6,536 nucleotides of DNA from an uncultured Clostridia bacterium (GTDB taxonomy: Bacteria; Bacillota; Clostridia; Oscillospirales; CAG-272), in contig CAMZFG010000054.1 in NCBI GenBank assembly GCA_947306035.1, forward strand, positions 1 to 6,536. Direction: 5' to 3'. The notes under the pieces are model-generated. The model was not told the DNA's origin. It saw only the letters and a list, made by a program, of their open reading frames with translations, and made no database searches. The position numbers and the translations under genes were made by a program. Position 1 is the stretch's first letter. Each line of letters opens with the position of its first letter. Shown piece by piece: positions 1-5,748 of the stretch.

Positions 1-311
1 TGTGGAAGCGCACCGACTACACCTGGCCCTGCACCTGGTTCGCGCCGCGCTGCGACGGCCGCGAGGGCAGTCCCTTCAAGACCGCCTATGAGGTGATGAA
101 CCGCTGGGGCGCCAACCACGGCGCGATCAGTTACGGCCATATCGGCGCCGATCTGATCACGCTCTGCGCCATGCTGCGCATTCCCGTGGCCATGCACAAC
201 GTGCCGACCGAAAAGATCTTCCGTCCCGCCGTGTGGAACCTGTTCGGCAGCGACCCCGAGGGGCAGGATTACCGTGCCTGCGCCGCCTTTGGCCCGCGTT
301 TCAAAAAATGA
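1..311 (+). CDS. fucI: L-fucose / D-arabinose isomerase, C-terminal fragment (5' end outside window)
   Basis: This is the last 102 codons of an L-fucose isomerase; the reading frame enters at base 3 and stops with TGA at 309-311. The family interconverts L-fucose and L-fuculose in the cytoplasm, needs Mn2+, and also accepts D-arabinose (giving D-ribulose) and some related aldoses. The fragment keeps the signatures of the family's C-terminal domain: WGANHG, then [21 protein letters not shown], and a GQDYRAC motif close to the end. The His of WGANHG lies 63 residues before the C-terminus, the same distance as the metal-binding His528 of the 591-residue E. coli enzyme (residue number from memory). 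The stop codon overlaps the start of the next gene by 4 nt, so it belongs to the operon that follows. The family call is firm. The sequence alone does not show whether the in vivo substrate is L-fucose, D-arabinose or another sugar. Confidence 0.95.
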   Translation, partial: WKRTDYTWPCTWFAPRCDGREGSPFKTAYEVMNRWGANHGAISYGHIGADLITLCAMLRIPVAMHNVPTEKIFRPAVWNLFGSDPEGQDYRACAAFGPRFKK

Positions 312-1318
312 AGACCGGAACGTATCTGGCCATGCCGCTGGTCAGGCAGGGCGACGCGGTGCGTTTTGAAGAAGAGCGCCGCACCCTGACGCCGCCCGCA
401 GACGGTGAGGTGACGGTGCACGTCAAAAACGTCGGCGTCTGCGGCAGCGACGTCGGCCGTTGGCAGGGCGGCGCCTATCACTATCCCATCGTCATCGGGC
501 ACGAGTTTTCGGGTGAGGTCGCCTTTGACCCCGCTGGCAGTTGGACGGGCAGGCGCGTCGTCGTCTTTCCCATTCTGCCGTGCCGTGCCTGCGAGGCCTG
601 CCGGCAGGAACTATACGCCATGTGCGCGCACTACGACTACTACGGCTCGCGTCGCGACGGCGCGTTTCAGGAATATCTGAACGTCAGACGCGAGAACCTG
701 ATACAGATACCGGACGGCGTTTCGTTTGAGGCCGCCGCCCTGTGCGAGCCCGCCGCCGTGGCGCTGAACGGACTGAAAAAAGCGGGGGATCTCACGGGCA
801 AAAGCGTTGGCGTGTACGGCGCGGGCACCATCGGCATTCTCGCCGTCAAGATCGCGCAGATCCTCGGCGCCTCTGCCGTCTTTTGCTCCGAACCGGACGC
901 CGCCAAACTGGCCTTTGCCGTCTCCTGCGGCGCAAGGCCCCTGACCGACGGCGACAGCCCCGACGTCTACATCGACTGCTGCGGCGCCGCCGCGGCGCTG
1001 AACGCTCTGCTGCTGCGCGCCCGGGCGCGGGCGAAGATCGTGCTGCTCGGCAACGCCGCGCGCGACGTGGTCATCGGTCAAAAGGCCTATTCGCAGATCT
1101 TACGCAGGGAACTGACGCTGACGGGCACCTGGAACTCCCGCGTCGGCAAAAACGACGACTGGCGCGAGGTGCTGTCGTATCTCGCCGACGGGCGGCTCGA
1201 TCTTTCGGCCGTCATCACGCACCGCTTTTCGCTCCGTGACGCGGAAAAAGCCCTTGAAACGCTTGCCTCGCACAAGGAATTCTGCGAAAAAGTCATGCTT
1301 TCGACAGAGGTGGACTGA
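308..1318 (+). CDS. Zinc-dependent MDR dehydrogenase, GatD/sorbitol-dehydrogenase-like
   Basis: A 336-residue medium-chain dehydrogenase, which oxidises a polyol or polyol phosphate to a ketose or ketose phosphate with NAD(P). Catalytic zinc ligands are visible at Cys45 (CGSD), His65-Glu66 (GHEFSG) and Glu147 (CEP). The structural zinc lobe has Cys92, Cys95, Cys98 and Cys106. A Rossmann GAGTIG follows at 171-176, and a Glu sits where NAD-dependent members have an acidic residue after the second strand, which favours NAD. The stretch [15 protein letters not shown] and the later [11 protein letters not shown] closely resemble E. coli galactitol-1-phosphate 5-dehydrogenase GatD, but this does not prove the same substrate; arabitol-phosphate dehydrogenases belong to the same superfamily. 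The chosen ATG forms an ATGA overlap with the fucI stop, suggesting coupled translation, and no clear Shine-Dalgarno precedes it. Met9 (base 332) is a real alternative start, because it would put the first zinc Cys at nearly the same position as in GatD. Confidence 0.93.
   Translation: MKTGTYLAMPLVRQGDAVRFEEERRTLTPPADGEVTVHVKNVGVCGSDVGRWQGGAYHYPIVIGHEFSGEVAFDPAGSWTGRRVVVFPILPCRACEACRQELYAMCAHYDYYGSRRDGAFQEYLNVRRENLIQIPDGVSFEAAALCEPAAVALNGLKKAGDLTGKSVGVYGAGTIGILAVKIAQILGASAVFCSEPDAAKLAFAVSCGARPLTDGDSPDVYIDCCGAAAALNALLLRARARAKIVLLGNAARDVVIGQKAYSQILRRELTLTGTWNSRVGKNDDWREVLSYLADGRLDLSAVITHRFSLRDAEKALETLASHKEFCEKVMLSTEVD
1306..1313 (+). promoter_or_regulatory. Ribosome binding site of the epimerase gene
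   Basis: AGAGGTGG lies 6 nt before the ATG at 1320, inside the end of the dehydrogenase gene. It supports that start over the in-frame ATG at 1236 upstream and over Met4 and Met6 of the protein. Confidence 0.7.
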
Positions 1319-1319
1319 A

Positions 1320-1997
1320 ATGAAAAAAATGCTGATGCCTTCCATGATGTGCGTGGATATCCTGCGCCTGCGCGAACACCTCGATCTCTTTGAAAAGGTC
1401 GGCGTTGACGCGCTGCATATCGACGTTATGGACGGTCATTTCGTTCCGAATTTGCAGCTCGGCGTCGATTACTGCCGCTATCTGGCAAGCGCCACCGATC
1501 TGCCGCTCGACTATCACTTTATGGTCGAGGAACCGGAAAAGATCATTCCGTGGTTTCCCATCCGAAAAGGCGATCTGGTCTCGCTGCACGTCGAGGGCAC
1601 CGGACACGTTTGCCGGGCGCTGGACGCCGTGGTCAAAAAGGGCGCCGTGCCCATGGTCGCCCTCAATCCCGGCACGCCGCTTTCGGTCTTGGACGAGTTG
1701 TACGACATGATCCGCGGCGTGCTTCTGATGACCGTCAATCCTGGTTATGCCGGACAGACCATGATCGAAAGCACGCTCGGCAAGATCGAGCGCCTGCACG
1801 CCATTCTGGCAGAAAAAGGCCGCACGGACATCGGCATTGAGGTTGACGGGCAGGTCGGCAAGAATTTTGCCCGCATGCTGCGTGCCGGCGCGGGCCTGTT
1901 CGTGCTCGGCAGTTCCGACTATCTCGACACCGACGATCTCGATCTTCTGGCCGCCCGCACGGCCGGATACCGCCGCCTGCTCGAAGCAGAGGCATAA
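1320..1997 (+). CDS. Ribulose-phosphate 3-epimerase family protein, AlsE-like (D-allulose-6-phosphate 3-epimerase candidate)
   Basis: A 225-residue TIM-barrel epimerase, the usual length for the family, which inverts C3 of a ketose phosphate in the cytoplasm. The metal and catalytic set is complete: His33 and Asp35 in HIDVMDGHFVPNL, His66 in DYHFMVE, and Asp176 in EVDG. The phosphate-binding loop region MTVNPGYAGQ is at 137-146 and a GSS near 197-199. The N-terminal MPSMMCVDIL resembles the PSLMCMDLL of E. coli AlsE rather than the PSILSADF of Rpe, and YAGQ matches AlsE FAGQ rather than Rpe FGGQ. This makes an allulose-6-phosphate or related specificity at least as likely as ribulose-5-phosphate. 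The gene begins 1 nt after the dehydrogenase stop and is followed closely by the GH172 gene, so it is an operon member serving sugar catabolism and probably not the housekeeping Rpe. The family is certain; the exact substrate is inferred. Confidence 0.93.
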   Translation: MKKMLMPSMMCVDILRLREHLDLFEKVGVDALHIDVMDGHFVPNLQLGVDYCRYLASATDLPLDYHFMVEEPEKIIPWFPIRKGDLVSLHVEGTGHVCRALDAVVKKGAVPMVALNPGTPLSVLDELYDMIRGVLLMTVNPGYAGQTMIESTLGKIERLHAILAEKGRTDIGIEVDGQVGKNFARMLRAGAGLFVLGSSDYLDTDDLDLLAARTAGYRRLLEAEA

Positions 1998-2003
1998 AGG
2001 AGG
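1998..2003 (+). promoter_or_regulatory. Consensus Shine-Dalgarno of the GH172 gene
   Basis: AGGAGG, 8 nt before the ATG at 2012, overlaps the last base region of the preceding gene's stop. It is the strongest ribosome binding site in the operon and fixes the GH172 start. Confidence 0.88.
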
Positions 2004-2011
2004 AAAACGCC

Positions 2012-3109
2012 ATGTTTTACGACGTTCATCAGGGCGCGTTCGATCTCTGCCGCCTGACAAACGCGAAAAGCCGTTCCGTGTCGCCCGAAAATCCGACGGG
2101 CGAAAAGGGAAAGGGCGGCATGTCAAAAGACGGCGTCAGCGCCTGCTGCGCCGGCGGACTGGGGCAGGGTTGGAAGATCAATCCCTACGTGGTCATTCCC
2201 GCAAAGGGCACGGTGACCATGGCGGATATCGAGGGCCCCGGCATGATCAAACAGATCTGGATGACGGACAACGCCAAACGCAGCCGCTCGCTGATCTTTC
2301 GCATATACTGGGAAAACAGCGACAGACCCTCGGTCGAGGTGCCGATCGGCGATTTCTTTGCGGCGGCGGAATATATCACGCACCAGCAGCTGACCTCCAT
2401 GATGGTGTGCGTCAACCCCAAACGGGCCTTCAACTGCTACTGGGAAATGCCGTTTTACCGTCATTGCAAAGTGACTATGGAAAACATTTCCACAGAACCC
2501 GTCACGCTGTATTATCAGATCAACTATATCGAGGCACAGCTGCCCGAAGGGCTCGGCTATTTTCACGCGCAGTTCCGGCGCGTCAATCCGCTGCCCTATA
2601 AAGAGGTCTGCACCATTCTCGACAACGTGCGCGGCAAAGGGCAGTACGTCGGCACCTACCTCTTCTGGGGCGTTCACAACCGCGGCTGGTGGGGCGAAGG
2701 GGAGATCAAGTTCTACCTCGACGGCGACACCGATTTTCCGACCATTTGCGGCACCGGCACAGAGGATTATTTCTGCGGCTCGTGGAACTTTGACATCGGC
2801 GGCGCCTACCGCGAATACTGCACGCCCTACGCGGGACTGGCGCGCGTCATACGCCCCGACGGGCTGTATGAATCGCAAACGCGCTTCAGTATGTACCGCT
2901 GGCACGTGCCGGATCCCGTCTATTTCGAAGAGAACATCCGCGTGACCATTCAGGCGCTCGGGTGGCGCCCCGGCGACGAGCAAAGTCTGCCGCGCAGCCG
3001 CTATCTGCCCCTGCAGGACGATATCTCCTCGGTGGCGTTCTTCTATCTCGACCGCGTCTGCGACACGCCCCCGACGCTGCCGTGCCCCGACGATCTTGAG
3101 ATCAACTGA
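2012..3109 (+). CDS. Glycoside hydrolase family 172 (DUF2961) protein, cytoplasmic
   Basis: A 365-residue single-domain DUF2961 protein, now classed as GH172. Known members act on furanosides: a difructose dianhydride I synthase/hydrolase and exo-alpha-D-arabinofuranosidases (family knowledge, recalled). Conserved blocks run in order: SRSVSPENPTGEKGKGG at 20-36, GWKINPY at 53-59, IEGPGMIKQIWMT at 73-85, VEVPIGDFF at 108-116, and the core with GEGEIKFYLDGD and PTICGTGTEDYFCGSW at about 228-258. Glu229/Glu231 and Glu251 in that core are the likely catalytic acids, since characterised members use two Glu about 21 residues apart. No signal peptide or membrane segment is present, so it should act on imported di- or oligosaccharides. 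It is the last gene of the fucI operon, 14 nt after the epimerase gene, and is closed by a terminator. The family assignment is strong; substrate and linkage are open, including fructofuranosides, D- and L-arabinofuranosides. Confidence 0.93.
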   Translation: MFYDVHQGAFDLCRLTNAKSRSVSPENPTGEKGKGGMSKDGVSACCAGGLGQGWKINPYVVIPAKGTVTMADIEGPGMIKQIWMTDNAKRSRSLIFRIYWENSDRPSVEVPIGDFFAAAEYITHQQLTSMMVCVNPKRAFNCYWEMPFYRHCKVTMENISTEPVTLYYQINYIEAQLPEGLGYFHAQFRRVNPLPYKEVCTILDNVRGKGQYVGTYLFWGVHNRGWWGEGEIKFYLDGDTDFPTICGTGTEDYFCGSWNFDIGGAYREYCTPYAGLARVIRPDGLYESQTRFSMYRWHVPDPVYFEENIRVTIQALGWRPGDEQSLPRSRYLPLQDDISSVAFFYLDRVCDTPPTLPCPDDLEIN

Positions 3110-3110
3110 A

Positions 3111-3150
3111 ACGAAAAGGGCTCCGAAAATTTCGGAGCCCTTGTTTTATT
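3111..3150. terminator. Bidirectional intrinsic terminator between the sugar operon and radA
   Basis: GGGCTCCGAAA (3118-3128) and TTTCGGAGCCC (3130-3140) are perfect inverted arms; folded with a 3-5 nt loop they give a 9-10 bp stem. On the + strand TTGTTTTATT follows, ending the operon 8 nt after the GH172 stop. On the minus strand the stem is followed by TTTTCGTTT, and it begins 5 nt after the radA stop. One hairpin therefore serves two convergent transcripts. Confidence 0.9.
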
Positions 3151-4534
3151 GCGGTTTTTCGGCAGGCGCGAGCAGGTGCAGGGCGTCGTAGACGCTTTTG
3201 ACCGCCACCAACTCGATATCGGCTTTGATAGGCCTCTTTTCAAGGTTGCGCCACGGCACGACCGCCCGGCGAAAGCCGAGACGCGCCGCCTCTTTGACGC
3301 GGTATTCCAGCCCCGAAACGGCGCGGCACTCGCCGGAAAGCCCCAACTCGCCGATGGCGATGACGTCGTCCGGCACGCTGCGATCCGTCAGGGAAGAGAT
3401 CAGGGCCAGCGCCGCCGCCATATCGGTAGCGGGCTCGTCAAGGCGCAGACCGCCGATGACGTTGAGATAAACGTCGTTGGCCGAAAAGCGCAGGCCGAGG
3501 CGCTTTTCAAGCACGGCCAGTATCAGGCAAAGCCGATTGTAATCGATGCCGTTGGAAGTGCGGCGCGGCGCGGGGAAGACGGTGGATGAGACCAGCGCCT
3601 GTACCTCGGCGATCAGCGGCCGCGTGCCCTCCATGGTGCATACGGCGCAGTTGCCGGGCGTTTGCTTGGGGCGACCCGCCAACAGCATTTCGGAAGGGTT
3701 GGCCACCTCGCGCAGCCCTTCGTCGGTCATCTCGAACACGCCGATCTCGTTGGTCGAGCCGTAGCGGTTCTTGATGGCGCGTATGATGCGGTAGGTCTGC
3801 TGCCGCTCGCCCTCGAAATACAGCACCGCGTCGACCATGTGCTCCAGCAGTTTGGGGCCTGCGATGGTGCCTTCCTTGTTGACGTGGCCGACCAGTATGA
3901 CCGAAATATTGTCCGTTTTCGCCTTGTTGATAAAGGCCAGCGCCGTTTCACGCACCTGCGTGGTCGCGCCCGGCGTAGAGGCGATATTTTCGCTGTAAAC
4001 GGTCTGTATGGAGTCGACGATGACCACGTCGGGCTTGACGCTGTCGATCTCGGTCAGGATCTTTTCGATCAGCGTTTCGGTCAGCACAAACAGGTTCTTG
4101 CCCATCACGCCGAGCCGCTCGGCGCGCAGTTTGAGCTGCCCCTCCGATTCCTCGCCGGAAATGTACAGCACCCGACGGTGCGAACCGAGAATATCCGAGA
4201 TCTGCATCAGCAGCGTCGATTTGCCGATGCCGGGTTCGCCCGCGAGCAGCACGACGGAACCGAGCACCAGGCCGCCGCCCAGCACGCGATCCAGTTCCGA
4301 AAGGCCCGTCGCCGTGCGGATATAAGAGGGCATTTCAAGATCGCCGAAAGCCGTTGCCTTGTGGTCGCCCGTGCGCGCCGACAGCGCGCGCCGTGCCGCG
4401 GCGGGCTTGTTTTCTTCTTCGATCACGTCCTCGACAAAACTGTTCCACGCTCCGCAGATGGGGCATTTGCCCATCCATTTCGGAGACTTGTATTGACATT
4501 CGGAGCAGATATAGACGGTTTTCAGTCCTTTCAT
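3146..4534 (-). CDS. radA: DNA repair protein RadA/Sms
   Basis: A 462-residue protein, the normal RadA length, colinear with the family throughout. It is a RecA-like ATPase that drives branch migration of recombination intermediates in repair and, in naturally transformable bacteria, during chromosomal integration of incoming DNA. An N-terminal zinc finger uses Cys10, Cys13, Cys24 and Cys27. Walker A is GEPGIGKST at 99-107, and Walker B is VVIVDS ending at Asp174-Ser175. The RadA-specific KNRFG motif appears as KNRYG at 255-259. From about residue 280 to the end lies the Lon-protease-like domain, including GELGLSGE. The frame stays open upstream to 4870, but homology begins at the chosen ATG, which has GGAGGT just before it; everything further upstream overlaps cwlD and is spurious. 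It lies 47 bp downstream of cwlD on the same strand, so co-transcription is possible, and ends at the shared terminator. Confidence 0.97.
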   Translation of the reverse strand: MKGLKTVYICSECQYKSPKWMGKCPICGAWNSFVEDVIEEENKPAAARRALSARTGDHKATAFGDLEMPSYIRTATGLSELDRVLGGGLVLGSVVLLAGEPGIGKSTLLMQISDILGSHRRVLYISGEESEGQLKLRAERLGVMGKNLFVLTETLIEKILTEIDSVKPDVVIVDSIQTVYSENIASTPGATTQVRETALAFINKAKTDNISVILVGHVNKEGTIAGPKLLEHMVDAVLYFEGERQQTYRIIRAIKNRYGSTNEIGVFEMTDEGLREVANPSEMLLAGRPKQTPGNCAVCTMEGTRPLIAEVQALVSSTVFPAPRRTSNGIDYNRLCLILAVLEKRLGLRFSANDVYLNVIGGLRLDEPATDMAAALALISSLTDRSVPDDVIAIGELGLSGECRAVSGLEYRVKEAARLGFRRAVVPWRNLEKRPIKADIELVAVKSVYDALHLLAPAEKPQ

Positions 4535-4538
4535 GGCG

Positions 4539-4544
4539 ACCTCC
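4539..4544 (-). promoter_or_regulatory. Ribosome binding site that sets the radA start
   Basis: GGAGGT, read on the minus strand, lies 4 nt before the ATG at 4534. It selects this start from a frame that is open for another 112 codons upstream. Confidence 0.8.
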
Positions 4545-4568
4545 GGGCGGTAAAACTTCGTTATCTGT

Positions 4569-4597
4569 ATTTTACCATGTTTTACGCGCCCGCGCAA
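4569..4597 (-). promoter_or_regulatory. Possible weak sigma-A promoter for radA
   Basis: On the minus strand TTGCGC (4597-4592), a 17-nt spacer and TAAAAT (4574-4569) form a promoter-like pair. The -10 matches consensus at 5 of 6 bases and the -35 at only 3 of 6. It overlaps the last codons of cwlD and could let radA be expressed independently of sporulation. In GC-rich DNA a match this poor may be chance. Confidence 0.3.
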
Positions 4598-5298
4598 GCG
4601 TCTGCCTGCATTTTTTGATGCAGAGAAGAAAAAATGGTCAGCGCCAGCTCTTTTTGATAGGTCTCGTCGCACAGTTTCCCGCACTCCTCGGGGTTCGTGA
4701 GAAATCCGCACTCGATCAGAATGGCGGGATTTTTCGCGTTTTTCAGAATATAAATGGCCGACGTCGCCTGCTTGACCTCGCGCCTGTTGTCCGGCTGCAG
4801 CGCCGCTTTGACGCCCGCCTGCACCGCCTCGGCATAGCCCTTTGAGGCCGTGTGATTGCCGGAATACCACACCTGCAGACCGCGGCAGGAGGCCGTCGGG
4901 TACGTGTTCATGTGAATGCTGACGAACACGCGGTCGGGCGCTTCGTCCGCCAGTTTCAGCCGCGCCTCCAGGTCTGCCCGCTTTCTTTGTCCTTTTTCTC
5001 CGTCACCGAGCAGGCGGTCGTCCGTTCTCGTTTCGATCACGGTGTAACCCGCCAGGCGAAAATCGTCGGCCAGCATGCGCGCCACCGCGAGATTGAGGTT
5101 TTTCTCCTCGGTGCGGTCGACGCCCAAAGCGCCGCTGTCCACGCCGCCGTGCCCCGCGTCGATCACGATGACGGGGAGGGGAGCGGCGTTCGCCGCCACG
5201 GCCGCTTTTTGATCCGCGTGTCTGAAAACGGTACCGATGCCCAGCGTGGCGACTAAAAAAAGCGCCGCGAACCACGTGAGCGTCACTTTGATCTTCAT
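4582..5298 (-). CDS. cwlD: N-acetylmuramoyl-L-alanine amidase, CwlD-type (amidase_3)
   Basis: A 238-residue zinc amidase, almost the length of B. subtilis CwlD. The enzyme removes the stem peptide from muramic acid, and in spore formers CwlD starts the muramic-delta-lactam formation that marks the spore cortex for germination lysis. Residues 7-24 form a hydrophobic anchor or uncleaved signal, so the catalytic part is outside the membrane or in the intermembrane space of the forespore. The amidase_3 set is complete: His50 in DAGHGG, Glu65 in EEKNLNL, His129 in SIHMN, and catalytic Glu196 in IECGFLTNPEE. The stretch AIYILKNAKNPAILIECGF matches the CwlD subgroup well, and no SPOR, LysM or SH3 binding domain is attached. 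GAGGTGAG lies a few bases before the ATG and supports this start. radA follows on the same strand. A vegetative amidase is the alternative, but size and architecture favour CwlD. Confidence 0.88.
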   Translation of the reverse strand: MKIKVTLTWFAALFLVATLGIGTVFRHADQKAAVAANAAPLPVIVIDAGHGGVDSGALGVDRTEEKNLNLAVARMLADDFRLAGYTVIETRTDDRLLGDGEKGQRKRADLEARLKLADEAPDRVFVSIHMNTYPTASCRGLQVWYSGNHTASKGYAEAVQAGVKAALQPDNRREVKQATSAIYILKNAKNPAILIECGFLTNPEECGKLCDETYQKELALTIFSSLHQKMQADACAGA

Positions 5299-5313
5299 AT
5301 TCTCACCTCACGG

Positions 5314-5343
5314 ATAGTATAAGGCGCGCGAGGCGGATTTATG
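5314..5343 (-). promoter_or_regulatory. Tentative promoter of cwlD, possibly sporulation-type
   Basis: The minus strand between the acp terminator and cwlD carries CATAAAT (5343-5337) and, 15 nt further on, TATACTAT (5321-5314). The second element agrees with the sigma-E -10 form CATACAnT at all but two of its defined bases and also contains a sigma-A-like TATACT with no good TTGACA. A sigma-E or sigma-G site would fit CwlD function, but this is only a resemblance. Confidence 0.25.
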
Positions 5344-5345
5344 AT

Positions 5346-5375
5346 AAAAAAACCGCCGCGTCAAGCGGCGGTTTT
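5346..5375 (-). terminator. Intrinsic terminator of the acp gene
   Basis: Read on the minus strand, AAAACCGCCGC and GCGGCGGTTTT pair across a TTGAC loop (5364-5360), followed by a total run of seven T. It begins 11 nt after the acp stop codon. The strong GC stem and clean T-run make acp a single-gene transcript and separate it from cwlD. Confidence 0.9.
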
Positions 5376-5385
5376 CGGTTGATTT

Positions 5386-5616
5386 TCAAGCGTTCTCCAA
5401 AGCTTCCAGATAGTTGACCACGTCGCCCACGGTGACGAACTTGTTGGCGTCTTCTTCGTTGATCTCAACGCCGAATTTCTCCTCGCACATCATGATCAGA
5501 TCGGCCAATTCGATGGAATTGATATTCAGGTCGCCCGTGAGTTCGGCCTCCATGGTAATGTCGTTTTCGTTGATCTGCAGTTCTTCGACCAGCAGTGCCT
5601 TGACTTTTTCAAACAT
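5386..5616 (-). CDS. acpP: Acyl carrier protein
   Basis: A 76-residue acidic four-helix carrier protein, the standard ACP size. Such proteins hold growing acyl chains on 4'-phosphopantetheine during type II fatty acid synthesis in the cytoplasm. The attachment Ser is Ser34 in GDLNINSIELADLI; the usual D-S-L is N-S-I here, a variant I believe also occurs in clostridial ACPs. The helix III-IV part (VEINEEDANKFVTVGDVVNYLE) is typical. The start has GGAG 10 nt upstream on the minus strand, slightly long but acceptable. It has its own consensus promoter and its own terminator, so it stands alone rather than in a fab cluster. It may be the main ACP or a second, specialised one; the window cannot decide. 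The symbol is by family resemblance. Confidence 0.92.
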   Translation of the reverse strand: MFEKVKALLVEELQINENDITMEAELTGDLNINSIELADLIMMCEEKFGVEINEEDANKFVTVGDVVNYLEALENA

Positions 5617-5657
5617 GGGAATATATCTCCTTTACAGGCGTTCAAAAGATTACTCTT

Positions 5658-5686
5658 ATTATAAAGTCTCTTTTTGCGTTTGTCAA
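5658..5686 (-). promoter_or_regulatory. Consensus sigma-A promoter of acp
   Basis: On the minus strand TTGACA (5686-5681), exactly 17 nt, then TATAAT (5663-5658): a perfect match in both hexamers and spacing. Transcription should start near 5651, giving a leader of about 35 nt. Strong constitutive expression fits an abundant carrier protein. Confidence 0.9.
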
Positions 5687-5719
5687 GAGTTTTTTCAATT
5701 TCACGAAAAAAGGGTAAAC

Positions 5720-5736
5720 TTGACAAAAAATGTCAA
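5720..5736. repeat. Palindrome over the comEC -35 (candidate operator)
   Basis: TTGACA-AAAAA-TGTCAA is a perfect 6-bp inverted repeat with a 5-nt centre, and its left arm is the -35 hexamer itself. Such placement would suit a dimeric repressor, but no regulator gene is visible and the A-rich setting makes chance possible. The motif is not one I can assign to a known factor. Confidence 0.45.
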
Positions 5737-5748
5737 ACGATCTATAAT
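5720..5748 (+). promoter_or_regulatory. Consensus sigma-A promoter of comEC
   Basis: TTGACA (5720-5725), 17 nt, TATAAT (5743-5748): both hexamers and spacing match consensus exactly. The start point should fall near 5755, about 20 nt before the comEC ATG. It faces away from the acp promoter, with 33 bp between the two -35 elements. Confidence 0.88.

Noticed and set aside
1293..2126. Long open frame of 277 codons on the minus strand
   Set aside because: It lies antisense to the epimerase gene, whose catalytic residues and length are complete. The translation is His/Arg/Ala-rich without recognisable domains, as expected from GC-rich shadow frames.
2123..2983. Open frame of 286 codons on the minus strand
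   Set aside because: Antisense to the conserved GH172 domain; no recognisable motif and no fitting ribosome binding site.
3662..4618. Open frame of 318 codons on the + strand
   Set aside because: Antisense to radA, which is conserved end to end. The product has no family resemblance and ends in cwlD sequence.
4535..4870. N-terminal extension of radA by 112 codons
   Set aside because: It overlaps cwlD in another frame, has no homology to RadA, and the internal ATG has a good GGAGGT and begins the zinc-finger sequence typical of the family.
5299..5385. Riboswitch or leader RNA upstream of cwlD
   Set aside because: The gap is only 87 bp and is mostly the acp terminator, a possible promoter and the ribosome binding site; there is no room for a known riboswitch fold.
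5708..5736. Second minus-strand promoter starting from TTGACA at 5736-5731
   Set aside because: At 17 nt spacing the -10 position reads CCTTTT, so there is no usable partner; this hexamer is better seen as the second arm of the palindrome.
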